Below, one piece after another: positions 49,080 through 56,126 of a stretch of DNA of 56,126 bases. The notes below the pieces were generated by a model. The model was not told the DNA's origin, did not search any database, and saw only the letters and a list, made by a program, of their open reading frames with translations. Position numbers and translations under genes: made by a program. Source of the DNA: JBMNCR01 sp049366695 (GTDB lineage: Bacteria > Bacillota > Clostridia > Eubacteriales > Alkalibacteraceae). Where the stretch lies: NCBI GenBank assembly GCA_049366695.1, contig JBMNCR010000084.1:1-56126 (forward strand). The letters run 5' to 3'. Each line of letters starts with the position of its first letter. Within the stretch, counting starts at the first letter, position 1.

Positions 49080-51050
49080 ATGGAGTTGATTTATATTGCC
49101 CCAATTGTAGGCGTTATTGCCCTTATTTTTGCTTTATATCTTGCGAACAAGGTTAATAAAGTAGAAGCTGGTACAGATAGAATGAAAGAGATAGCTACTT
49201 ACATTCATGAAGGAGCAATGGCGTTTTTAACAAGAGAGTACAAGTATTTAGGAATATTTATTTCGGTATTATTTATTATTTTATCCATAGGACTTAATCT
49301 GAAGACAGCTATATGTTTTTTAATAGGTGCGATGTTTTCGATATTAGCAGGGTTCTTCGGTATGCAAGTTGCTACTAAAGCCAATGTAAGAACTGCTAAT
49401 GCAGCAAAAGAGAGTGGAATGAATAAAGCTTTAAATGTTGCATTTTCTGGTGGTGCAGTTATGGGAATGAGTGTAGTTGGTTTAGGTATACTTGGTGTAG
49501 GTTTGCTTTATATTATTTTTGGAGATGCATCAATTGTTACAGGATTTGGTTTAGGAGCATCTTCTATAGCACTATTTGGTCGTGTTGGTGGAGGTATCTA
49601 TACCAAAGCAGCAGATGTAGGTGCAGATTTAGTAGGTAAAGTAGAAGCAGGAATTCCTGAAGATGATCCTAGAAATCCAGCAGTTATTGCTGATAATGTA
49701 GGTGATAATGTTGGTGATGTTGCTGGAATGGGAGCTGATTTATTCGAGTCATATGTTGGTTCAATTATTTCTGCTATTACACTTGCAGTTTTAACTTTTT
49801 CAGCAGAGCAACAATTGAATGCAGTTATGTTGCCATTTTTATTAGCAGGTGCTGGTATAGTGGCATCAATAATTGGTACATTTTTTGTAAAAAGTAATGA
49901 AAATTCTGATCCACATAAAGCATTGAATAGAGGTACATATGTAAGTGGACTATTAATTGCAATCAGTGCATACTTTTTATGTACATCCCTACTGGGCGAT
50001 GCAAAGTATTTTTATGCTATAGTTTCAGGATTAATTGTAGGAATTTTAATTGGACAAATTACTGAAGTATATACTTCAGACCATTATAAATCAGTTAAAA
50101 AAATTGCGAAACAATCTGAGACTGGAGCTGCTACTACTATTATTAGTGGTTTAGCTGTAGGTATGTATTCTACAGCACTTCCAATCATTTGTATTGTAGT
50201 TGCGATTTTAATTTCTTATAATTTTGCAGGATTATATGGAATTGCACTTGCAGCAGTAGGTATGCTTTCAATAGTAGGTATTACCATTGCAGTAGATGCA
50301 TATGGTCCAATTGCTGATAATGCTGGAGGGATTGCAGAAATGGCAGAGTTACCTCCACAAGTTAGAGAAATCACTGATAAATTAGATTCAGTTGGTAATA
50401 CAACAGCTGCGATAGGTAAAGGATTTGCAATCGGTTCAGCTGCATTAACTTCATTAGCATTGTTTGCTTCTTATTCGCAAGCGGTAGGATTAACCATGAT
50501 TGACATACTTGAACCAAGAGTTATTGCAGGTATGTTTATTGGAGGTATGTTACCATACTTGTTCTCAGCATTAACAATGGAAGCTGTAGGAAATGCTGCA
50601 AATCAAATGATTGAAGAAGTAAGAAGACAGTTCAAAGAAATTCCAGGTATTATGGAAGGCAAAGCAAAACCTGACTATGCAACTTGTGTAGATATATCTA
50701 CTACAGCTGCATTGAAACAAATGATTTTACCAGGTTTATTAGCTGTAATTGCACCTATACTAACTGGAGTAGTATTAGGGAAAGATGCATTAGGAGGATT
50801 ATTAGCTGGTGCATTAGTAACAGGAGTTCTTGTAGCAATACAAATGTCAAACTCTGGTGGGGCATGGGATAATGCTAAAAAATACATCGAGAGTGGAGCT
50901 CATGGTGGTAAAGGAAGCGATGCTCATAAAGCTGCTGTAGTAGGTGATACAGTAGGAGATCCTTTCAAAGATACATCAGGTCCTTCAATTAATATTTTAA
51001 TTAAATTGATGACAATTGTATCACTAGTATTTGCACCATTGTTTATCTAA
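49080..51050 (+). CDS. hppA: K+-stimulated membrane-bound pyrophosphatase (ion pump)
   Basis: 656-residue integral membrane enzyme with about 16 helices that uses pyrophosphate hydrolysis to pump Na+ or H+. The acidic substrate site includes DVGADLVGKVEAGIPEDDPR (about residue 180), DNVGDNVGDVAG and DLFESYVGS; the C-terminal site includes GDTVGDPFKDTSGPS. The subtype position reads GNTTAAIGKG with Ala where K+-independent enzymes have Lys, so it is K+-stimulated. Whether it moves Na+ or H+ I cannot settle by reading; Na+ is common in anaerobic Clostridia. GAGGAGG lies about 12 nt upstream. Confidence 0.95.
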   Translation: MELIYIAPIVGVIALIFALYLANKVNKVEAGTDRMKEIATYIHEGAMAFLTREYKYLGIFISVLFIILSIGLNLKTAICFLIGAMFSILAGFFGMQVATKANVRTANAAKESGMNKALNVAFSGGAVMGMSVVGLGILGVGLLYIIFGDASIVTGFGLGASSIALFGRVGGGIYTKAADVGADLVGKVEAGIPEDDPRNPAVIADNVGDNVGDVAGMGADLFESYVGSIISAITLAVLTFSAEQQLNAVMLPFLLAGAGIVASIIGTFFVKSNENSDPHKALNRGTYVSGLLIAISAYFLCTSLLGDAKYFYAIVSGLIVGILIGQITEVYTSDHYKSVKKIAKQSETGAATTIISGLAVGMYSTALPIICIVVAILISYNFAGLYGIALAAVGMLSIVGITIAVDAYGPIADNAGGIAEMAELPPQVREITDKLDSVGNTTAAIGKGFAIGSAALTSLALFASYSQAVGLTMIDILEPRVIAGMFIGGMLPYLFSALTMEAVGNAANQMIEEVRRQFKEIPGIMEGKAKPDYATCVDISTTAALKQMILPGLLAVIAPILTGVVLGKDALGGLLAGALVTGVLVAIQMSNSGGAWDNAKKYIESGAHGGKGSDAHKAAVVGDTVGDPFKDTSGPSINILIKLMTIVSLVFAPLFI

Positions 51051-51064
51051 TTAAATGTAAATCT

Positions 51065-51093
51065 AACCGTGAGTTAAACTCGCGGTTTTTTTT
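51065..51093 (+). terminator. Terminator after hppA
   Basis: AACCGTGAGT / ACTCGCGGTT stem with one G-T pair, short loop, T run. The 230 bp from here to rnr hold no gene. Confidence 0.85.
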
Positions 51094-51322
51094 ATGAGCA
51101 AAAAGTTTAAAAACGGAAAAAAATGGTATAATGAAAACTAATACATATTGTATGTGATTATATAGAACTTATTACTATGAAAAATATTGAATTTATTATT
51201 TTTTCTATGATAATAATAATTTGATTTTTAATTCAAACAATAATATTAAATGTTTTATATAAAAAAATTTTTATTATGGGGATAATAAAACAAATCTTCT
51301 AAAATAAGGAGTGTTATATCAA

Positions 51323-53455
51323 ATGACAACTAAAGAAAATATTTTATCATTAATGGATCATAGTGATTACAAGCCAATGGGATACAAGGATATGATGTAT
51401 TTATTAGGCATAAAAAATAAAAATGATAAAAATGAATTAAAAAAAGTATTAGATAAATTATTAAGTGAAGGAAATATAATAAAAAATAAAAAAGGTAAAT
51501 ACATTATTCCAAATGGAGAAAATTATCTAGTTGGAATATTGCAAGGTCATGCAAAGGGTTTTGGTTTTGTTATTCCAGATAATACTATATTTAGTAATGA
51601 TATATTTATTAGTCCTTCAGATTTAAAAGGGGCAATGGATAAAGATAAAGTACTAGTACGACTAATAAGAAAATCAGGTAGCACTAAGAGTGCTGAAGGA
51701 GAAATAATTAAAATAATTGAAAGAGGACATAAAAAGATTGTAGGTATATACGAAGATAATAAAAACTTTGGTTTTGTTATACCTGACAATGATAAAATAT
51801 GCAGGGATATCTATGTACCAAAAGCATATGCAAATAATGCTAAGACAGGGGATAAAGTAGTAGTTGACATTACACTTTGGCCTGAAGCAAAGAGAAATCC
51901 CGAGGGAAAAGTAGTAGAAATACTAGGTAATAAAAATAGTATAGGAATAGATATCTTGTCAATCATACGAGAGTATGATTTGCCAGATGATTTTCCAGAT
52001 GAAGTAAAAGCAGAACTTCACAATGTGCCGGAAATAGTTAAAGATGATAACTTAACACAACGAACTGATTTGAGAAATCGAAAGATGGTTACAATCGATG
52101 GTGCAGATGCTAAAGATTTAGATGATGCTGTGTCTATAAAAAAATTACCAAATGGAAATTATGAGTTGGGAGTTCATATAGCAGATGTTAGTTATTACGT
52201 TAAGGAAGGGACAGCATTAGATAGAGAAGCATATGAAAGAGGAACAAGCGTATACCTAGTAGATCGTGTGATTCCCATGTTACCACGCAAACTATCAAAT
52301 GGAATATGTAGTTTAAATGCAAATGAAGATAGATTAGCATTTACTTGCGAAATGGAAATAGAAAAAGAAGGAAAAGTGGTGCAACACAATATTTTCAAAT
52401 CTATTATAAATGTAAATGAGAGAATGACATATAAGGACGTAACAGAAATACTGACAACAAAAAATACTCAATTAGAAGAAAAATATTCTGAATTTATTAG
52501 TGATTTTGAGTTAATGGAAGAACTAGCAATAATATTAAGAGAAAAAAGAAGGATAAAAAGAGGGGCTATTGATTTTAATTTTGATGAAGCTAAAATAATT
52601 TTAGATGAAGAAGGTAAACCAGTAGAAATAAAAAAATATGAGAGAAATATATCTAATAGAATAATTGAAGAGTTTATGTTAGTTTGTAATGAAACTGTAG
52701 CTGAGCATATGTTTTGGACAGGATTACCATTTATTTATAGAGTGCATGAAGACCCAAATAGTGAAAAATTACAGGCACTAAGTGAATTTATTATAAATTT
52801 TGGTTATAAGATCCATTATAGAGATAAAATACATCCTAAAGAATTGCAGAAGTTATTAACTGAAATGGAAGGTAAAAAAGAAGAGAACTTATTAAGTAGG
52901 TTGATACTGCGAGCTATGCAGCAAGCAAAATATATGGAAGAAAATTTAGGACATTTTGGATTATCGGCTAAATATTATAGTCATTTTACATCACCTATAA
53001 GAAGATATCCAGATTTGATGATTCATAGAATAATAAGTTATATGTTGGAAAATAGTTTGAGTGATAAGAAAATAAGCAAATTAAATAAAAAAATAGGTGA
53101 AATTTCCCAGCATTGTTCTGAAAGAGAAAGGGTAGCAGAAAAAGCAGAAAGAGATACAGACGATCTTAAAAAATGTGAATACATGCAATCAAAAATAGAT
53201 GAAACTTTTGATGGAATTATCTCCAGTGTTACCTCATTTGGTTTCTTTGTAGAATTAGATAATACTATTGAAGGTTTAGTAAGAATACAAGATATAACGG
53301 ATGATTACTATATATATGATGGAAAAAATCATAGATATGTAGGTGAACACACTAAGAAGATGTATAAATTAGGAGATAGAATAGTAATAATGGTGGATAA
53401 GGTAAATATTCCATTAAGGCAAATAGATTTCAAAGTAGTTGACAAAACTGAATAA
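51323..53455 (+). CDS. rnr: Ribonuclease R
   Basis: 710-residue 3'-5' exoribonuclease. An N-terminal helix-turn-helix region (about 1-65), two cold-shock-like domains (two similar GFGFVIPDN / NFGFVIPDN units, about 75 and 150), the catalytic RNB domain with the metal aspartates in TIDGADAKDLDDAVS (about residue 255), and a C-terminal S1 domain (about 630-707, FDGIISSVTSFGFFVELDNT). It degrades structured RNA and, with SmpB-tmRNA, non-stop mRNA; both partners follow. ATG 51323 is 11 nt from AAGGAG; a GTG at 51311 overlaps that site. Confidence 0.96.
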   Translation: MTTKENILSLMDHSDYKPMGYKDMMYLLGIKNKNDKNELKKVLDKLLSEGNIIKNKKGKYIIPNGENYLVGILQGHAKGFGFVIPDNTIFSNDIFISPSDLKGAMDKDKVLVRLIRKSGSTKSAEGEIIKIIERGHKKIVGIYEDNKNFGFVIPDNDKICRDIYVPKAYANNAKTGDKVVVDITLWPEAKRNPEGKVVEILGNKNSIGIDILSIIREYDLPDDFPDEVKAELHNVPEIVKDDNLTQRTDLRNRKMVTIDGADAKDLDDAVSIKKLPNGNYELGVHIADVSYYVKEGTALDREAYERGTSVYLVDRVIPMLPRKLSNGICSLNANEDRLAFTCEMEIEKEGKVVQHNIFKSIINVNERMTYKDVTEILTTKNTQLEEKYSEFISDFELMEELAIILREKRRIKRGAIDFNFDEAKIILDEEGKPVEIKKYERNISNRIIEEFMLVCNETVAEHMFWTGLPFIYRVHEDPNSEKLQALSEFIINFGYKIHYRDKIHPKELQKLLTEMEGKKEENLLSRLILRAMQQAKYMEENLGHFGLSAKYYSHFTSPIRRYPDLMIHRIISYMLENSLSDKKISKLNKKIGEISQHCSERERVAEKAERDTDDLKKCEYMQSKIDETFDGIISSVTSFGFFVELDNTIEGLVRIQDITDDYYIYDGKNHRYVGEHTKKMYKLGDRIVIMVDKVNIPLRQIDFKVVDKTE

Positions 53456-53511
53456 ACTCAATATAATAGTGTAGCATTATCTTTTAAGTTAATTAGTTTT
53501 CGAGGTGTTTT

Positions 53512-53973
53512 ATGAAAAAAGAAGGAATCAAGATAATTGTTAAGAACAAAAAAGCAAGGCATGACTATTTCATTGAAGACACTTTCGAAGCAGGCATAGA
53601 ACTTTTTGGTACAGAAGTAAAGTCCATTAGATCAGGCAAAGTGAATCTTAAGGATAGTTACGCAGACATAAAAAATGGTGAAATATTTATTTATAATATG
53701 CATATTAGTCCATATGAAATGGGTAATATATATAACAAAGATCCGTTGCGAGTAAGGAAATTATTGTTGCATAAAAGTGAAATAAGAAGACTACTAGGAC
53801 AAAAGCAACAGCAAGGATTTGCTCTAGTACCACTGAGTTTATATTTTTCAGGAAGCAAAGTAAAAGTAGAACTGGCATTAGGAAAAGGCAAGAAACTCTA
53901 TGATAAAAGACATGATATAGCCAAAAAAGACGCCACGCGAAGAATGGATAGAGCTATCAGGCAAGACAGATGA
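53512..53973 (+). CDS. smpB: SsrA-binding protein SmpB
   Basis: 153-residue OB-fold protein that binds the tRNA-like part of tmRNA. Conserved GIELFGTEVKSIRSGKVNLKD (about residue 30), LLLHKSEIRRL, and the basic C-terminal tail KKLYDKRHDIAKKDATRRMD that reaches into the mRNA channel. It is placed between rnr and the tmRNA gene as expected. Confidence 0.97.
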   Translation: MKKEGIKIIVKNKKARHDYFIEDTFEAGIELFGTEVKSIRSGKVNLKDSYADIKNGEIFIYNMHISPYEMGNIYNKDPLRVRKLLLHKSEIRRLLGQKQQQGFALVPLSLYFSGSKVKVELALGKGKKLYDKRHDIAKKDATRRMDRAIRQDR

Positions 53974-53991
53974 TATATTTATCGCGAGTGA

Positions 53992-54016
53992 TTAGACCTT
54001 AGACCTTAGACCTTAG
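53992..54016 (+). repeat. Heptamer tandem repeat left of the four-helix-bundle gene
   Basis: TTAGACC three times plus TTAG. Read on the minus strand it is CTAA followed by GGTCTAA units, related (5 of 7) to the AGACTAA units on the other side of the gene. Confidence 0.9.
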
Positions 54017-54051
54017 TTGAAGCATAAACTAAGTAGGTAAGGAAGTTGTTT

Positions 54052-54429
54052 ATGGAAAGATCATTTGAGAACTTAAAAGTCTGGCAGAAATCTAAAGCAT
54101 TTATTATTAAAATATACAAGGCTCTGAGTTTGTTTCCGGTAGATGAGAAATACTCAATGGTGGATCAAATAAAGAGATGTAGTAATTCGATTTGTGCTAA
54201 TATTGCAGAAGGAACAGGAAAAAATACAGATAAAGATTTAATTAATTATTTGTATATTGCTAGAGGATCATTAAATGAAACTAAAAGCTTTTTAATAGTC
54301 GCTAATGAACTTGGTTTTCTAAATGACGAAAGTTTTGTAGAATTATATTATAATGCAAATGAAATAGGTAAAATGCTTAATGGGTTGATCAACAGTTTAA
54401 AAAAACCTAAAGATTATATTAAGAAATAA
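54052..54429 (+). CDS. Four-helix-bundle protein (S23/IVP family)
   Basis: 125 residues of the family first found in 23S rRNA intervening sequences and related to the Avd protein of diversity-generating retroelements. Hallmarks: FENLKVWQKSKAF at the start, RCSNSICANIAEG (about residue 42), and YLYIARGSLNETKSFL (about 66-81). ATG 54052 lies 6-7 nt after GTAAGGAAG; an in-frame TTG at 54046 is less likely. The biological role of free-standing copies is not established. It interrupts the smpB-ssrA order, and heptamer repeats bracket it, which suggests a mobile or repeat-associated cassette. Confidence 0.93.
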   Translation: MERSFENLKVWQKSKAFIIKIYKALSLFPVDEKYSMVDQIKRCSNSICANIAEGTGKNTDKDLINYLYIARGSLNETKSFLIVANELGFLNDESFVELYYNANEIGKMLNGLINSLKKPKDYIKK

Positions 54430-54440
54430 AGGATATAATA

Positions 54441-54460
54441 TAGATACTTAAACTAGTATC
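54441..54460 (+). terminator. Weak terminator after the four-helix-bundle gene
   Basis: AGATACT / AGTATCT stem with a 6-nt loop, 12 nt after the stop codon; the following TGGGTCTATTTCTTTT is only partly T-rich. Confidence 0.4.
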
Positions 54461-54499
54461 TTGGGTCTATTTCTTTTATTAACACTTAAAAGGAATACC

Positions 54500-54531
54500 C
54501 TAAAGACTAAAGACTAAAGACTAAAGACTAA
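54500..54531 (+). repeat. Heptamer tandem repeat right of the four-helix-bundle gene
   Basis: CTAAAGA four times plus CTAA. It occupies the place where the tmRNA promoter would be expected, ending 10 bp before the tmRNA 5' end. Confidence 0.92.
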
Positions 54532-54541
54532 CGTCTAATAT

Positions 54542-54893
54542 GGGGGCGCAATGGCTTCGACGGGGGTGTTGAAGCAAGAGAAGCGAGCCGATGTGACCAG
54601 ACATCGATAAAAATGGCAAACTTAAATATAAAAGCAGACGAAAATTACGCTTTAGCTGCCTAATAAGGTAGCTCGTTCAGCCTAGACTCACCCACGGTTT
54701 AGGAATTGAACGTCATTTAGTGGGGAACCGCCTACAGGGGTGTTTCGACCTATAGGTGATTAATCGGAACTAGTCAGATAAGTAGTTGGTCATTGGACGA
54801 CTTTGAAGACGAATCCCAAATCAATGACTGCGCTCGGAGAAACTTTTGTGAATGTACTTTCGGACGTGGGTTCGATTCCCGCCGCCTCCACCA
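54542..54893 (+). ncRNA. ssrA: tmRNA (SsrA)
   Basis: About 352 nt from GGGGGCGCAATGGCTTCGAC to GTGGGTTCGATTCCCGCC and CTCCACCA. The acceptor stem GGGGGCG / CGCCTCC and the T-arm GGGTTCGATTCCC form the tRNA-like domain. The tag frame most likely resumes at GCA (54616) and reads ANLNIKADENYALAA before TAA (54661); its YALAA end is the usual ClpXP degron. The promoter is unclear because repeats occupy that place. Transcription from upstream with RNase P processing is possible. SmpB and RNase R are encoded just upstream. Confidence 0.97.
54884..54893 (+). mobile_element. Attachment-site core at the tmRNA 3' end
   Basis: GCCTCCACCA at the tmRNA 3' end recurs at 55067-55076, where no tmRNA is present. 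The tmRNA 3' end is a classic target of integrative elements, so I read the pair as left and right junctions of an element now almost lost. Confidence 0.6.
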
Positions 54894-54933
54894 AAATAAG
54901 CTTCCTCATCTCGTATGAGGGAGCTTATTTTGG
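54891..54933. terminator. tmRNA terminator, bidirectional
   Basis: A 19-bp near-perfect stem, CCAAAATAAGCTTCCTCAT and its complement, CTCGT loop. It begins inside the CCA end of the tmRNA. Confidence 0.88.
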
Positions 54934-55024
54934 TTTTAAATTAAAGGGAATCGAACCCTGAGAGGGGTTTGGCAGGTAAAGAAATATGCCGGGTGCACAT
55001 TTCACTGGCAAATCACGAGGGAGT

Positions 55025-55265
55025 TTACGACCGAAGTGGGTAGATGCGAAGCAGATACTTCCCACTGCCTCCACCAGTTAAAGTGACAATATTATCAATG
55101 GTGATATTGTCTTCATATATAGTGATTTTTTTGATAAAAGTTTGCATGACTCTTTTTTGTTCTTCCGGACATTTTTCTTTTATATCAGCATCTTTTTGAA
55201 ATAATCACAAATTTCAAAATGAGAAGAAGTGCAATACTCCCCACATTGATGAGGACTATATAAAA
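55025..55265 (-). pseudogene. C-terminal remnant of a serine recombinase (minus strand)
   Basis: Two frames joined by a frameshift at an A5 run near 55193. The first reads HQCGEYCTSSHFEICDYFKK; the second reads CPEEQKRVMQTFIKKITIYE and on to LTGGGSGKYLLRIYPLRS, then TAA. The FIKKITIYEDNI strand and a C-terminus running through the attachment core are like the ends of large serine recombinases of clostridial elements. The N-terminal catalytic part is missing. Family assignment is by resemblance only. Confidence 0.5.
55067..55076 (+). mobile_element. Second copy of the attachment-site core
   Basis: GCCTCCACCA, identical to the tmRNA end; the two bases before differ (CT versus CC). It lies inside the reading frame of the minus-strand recombinase fragment, coding for TGGGS. 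Confidence 0.6.
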
Positions 55266-55280
55266 AAAACATTTGTGTAA

Positions 55281-55732
55281 ACATTTAATGGAATGATGGA
55301 AAATAAAGATGACCTCATAAAGAATTATGAAGACATTCTTAGTGAGCTTATGAATACTTCCAATCTAGATAAGAAGATAACTAAGCTTCAAAACGAGATG
55401 CAATCTGTTGAAGAGATCTTAAAAAAATGGTAGAGAAAAATGCTATAAAGGCGATAGATCAGAATGTATATCTTCAGCAATACAACGAAATGATAGAGAG
55501 ACAACAGCAGACACAGAGTTCTCTAACAAAGGTAGAAGAGAAAAAGACAGACAAGATTAGAAAGAAAAAAAGAATCCAGAGCTTTATTGATACGCTAAAA
55601 AGTGAGACTAACATAATACAAGAATTTGATGAAAGTCTTTGGAAGGCTACGATTGATAAGATTGTTGTTTAAAATAATGAACACATCACTTTCTACTGGA
55701 AAGATGGATCCAAAACAGAAGAAAAAAATTGA
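55281..55732 (+). pseudogene. C-terminal remnant of a large serine recombinase (plus strand)
   Basis: Frame 1 reads ENKDDLIKNYEDILSELMN to EEILKKW and stops. A one-base shift in the A7 run near 55424-55430 continues as MVEKNAIKAIDQNVYLQQYN, then QSFIDTLKSETNIIQEFDES and LWKATIDKIVV. After a TAA, the same frame gives NNEHITFYWKDGSKTE. Order and content (coiled coil, RIQSFIDTL, FDESLW, ITFYWKDG) match the C-terminal part of large serine recombinases. One frameshift, one stop and a missing catalytic domain mark it as dead. Confidence 0.75.
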
Positions 55733-55798
55733 ATATCCCTCAGATTAAAAATGCACTAACAAATGAACAATCAACAAAAACAATATATAAATTAATGT

Positions 55799-55829
55799 CG
55801 TTTACGCATAAATATATACCGTTTACGCA
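55799..55829 (+). promoter_or_regulatory. LytTR-type direct repeats upstream of the response regulator
   Basis: CGTTTACGCA occurs exactly at 55799-55808 and 55820-55829, 21 bp apart (two helical turns). This is the spacing and shape of LytTR-family binding sites (AgrA, ComE, VirR). The repeats lie about 90 bp before a LytTR-type regulator gene. Confidence 0.65.
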
Positions 55830-55847
55830 AAAGCTATTGTAATTAAT

Positions 55848-55868
55848 AGCAAATTATGATAATTTGCT
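55848..55868 (+). repeat. Inverted repeat over the putative response-regulator promoter
   Basis: AGCAAATTA / TAATTTGCT, 9-bp perfect arms with TGA between. It overlaps the AT-rich region where a -10 (TAATTT or GATAAT) would lie, 18 bp downstream of the LytTR-like repeats. Confidence 0.65.
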
Positions 55869-55896
55869 AACAAATAAAATTCAAAGAGGTATACTC

Positions 55897-56126
55897 ATGG
55901 ACTTTGCTGTTGCGCTATGTGATGACGAGCTAATCATATTGAAAATGCTCGAATTGTATCTTTCACAAATATCCCTCAAAGAAGAAATTGAAATTGTGGC
56001 AGAAAAATTTCAATCCCCTGAGAATTTAATCAAGAAAGTCAAGGAAAATCCAGGAAGATATCATGCCCTTTGTTTGGATATTGAAATGTCGGAGATGAAC
56101 GGAATAGAAGTAGCAAAAATCATCCG
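55897..56126 (+). CDS. Response regulator, probably LytTR (AgrA-like) type, truncated by window end
   Basis: First 76 residues of a receiver domain. The acidic pocket is CDDE (Asp9, Asp10) and the phospho-acceptor is Asp61 in CLDIEMSEMNG. The wording LDIEMxEMNGIEVA and the start VALCDDE are typical of the AgrA/LytR group, which carry a C-terminal LytTR DNA-binding domain; that part is beyond the window. AAAGAGG precedes the ATG by 8 nt. The 21-bp-spaced direct repeats upstream support autoregulation. Confidence 0.85.
   Translation, partial: MDFAVALCDDELIILKMLELYLSQISLKEEIEIVAEKFQSPENLIKKVKENPGRYHALCLDIEMSEMNGIEVAKII

Noticed and set aside
53992..54531. Heptamer arrays as a CRISPR array
   Set aside because: Units are 7 bp with no spacers and lie on both sides of a gene.
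54945..55076. A second tmRNA or tRNA gene
   Set aside because: T-arm-like and CCTCCACCA pieces are present but no D-arm, anticodon or acceptor pairing connects them; integration scar explains them better.
55427..55672. 81-residue open frame as an independent gene
   Set aside because: It is the second reading frame of a broken serine recombinase; upstream and downstream pieces of the same protein lie in adjacent frames.

Overview
The window is AT-rich DNA with strong AGGAGG-type ribosome binding sites, frequent TTG and GTG starts, T-box leaders, a CggR-controlled glycolytic operon, an N-terminally extended L27 with its Prp protease, and SigK-like promoters. This points to a low-GC, spore-forming anaerobe of the Clostridia, possibly a Tissierellales relative. 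The genus cannot be fixed from sequence reading alone. No rRNA genes, tRNA genes or CRISPR arrays were seen.

Layout. 1-3.3 kb (minus strand): a glycerol-3-phosphate oxidation operon (GlpA-like FAD enzyme, FAD/NAD oxidoreductase, DUF1667) behind a leader terminator that looks like an antitermination switch. 3.5-7.8 kb: ftsE-ftsX, a coiled-coil M23 peptidoglycan hydrolase and a CtpA-type protease, a cell-wall remodelling set. 8.1-13 kb: uvrB-uvrA behind a promoter overlapped by a LexA/DinR box. 13-20 kb: a small membrane-anchored protein, then tig-clpP-clpX and lon-ysxC (protein folding and quality control, ribosome assembly). 20-24.4 kb: an accessory region of unknown proteins, described below. 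24.5-31.6 kb: queG, then rng-rplU-prp-rpmA, obgE-yhbY-nadD-yqeK-rsfS (translation and ribosome maturation). 31.6-36 kb: leuS and cysE, each behind its own T-box leader, and trmL. 36-40 kb: Na+/phosphate cotransporter with PhoU domain, thioredoxin reductase, BMP-type lipoprotein. 40-48.6 kb: a GapB-like dehydrogenase on the minus strand facing away from cggR-gap-pgk-tpiA-gpmI-eno. 48.7-54.9 kb: secG, a membrane pyrophosphatase, and the trans-translation set rnr-smpB-ssrA, with a four-helix-bundle gene inserted between smpB and ssrA and flanked by heptamer repeats. 54.9-55.9 kb: decayed serine-recombinase fragments and a repeat of the tmRNA 3' end, the scar of an integrated element. The window ends inside a LytTR-type response regulator gene.

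The strongest candidate for an undescribed system is 20.0-24.4 kb. It holds three small hydrophobic proteins rich in Asp, Gly and Cys. Two are a tandem 49-residue duplication, and each of those is itself an internal repeat of a [S/D]TLL + hydrophobic unit. It also holds two highly charged helical proteins, a leaderless subtilisin-like protease and a 269-residue helical protein. Four intergenic positions in it carry a mACm-N16-C(A/G)TANNNTA element that matches or nearly matches the SigK promoter, all with exactly 16 bp spacing, so I infer late mother-cell expression in sporulation. Two of its genes appear to start at ATT codons, the only triplets at the right distance from a good Shine-Dalgarno sequence.
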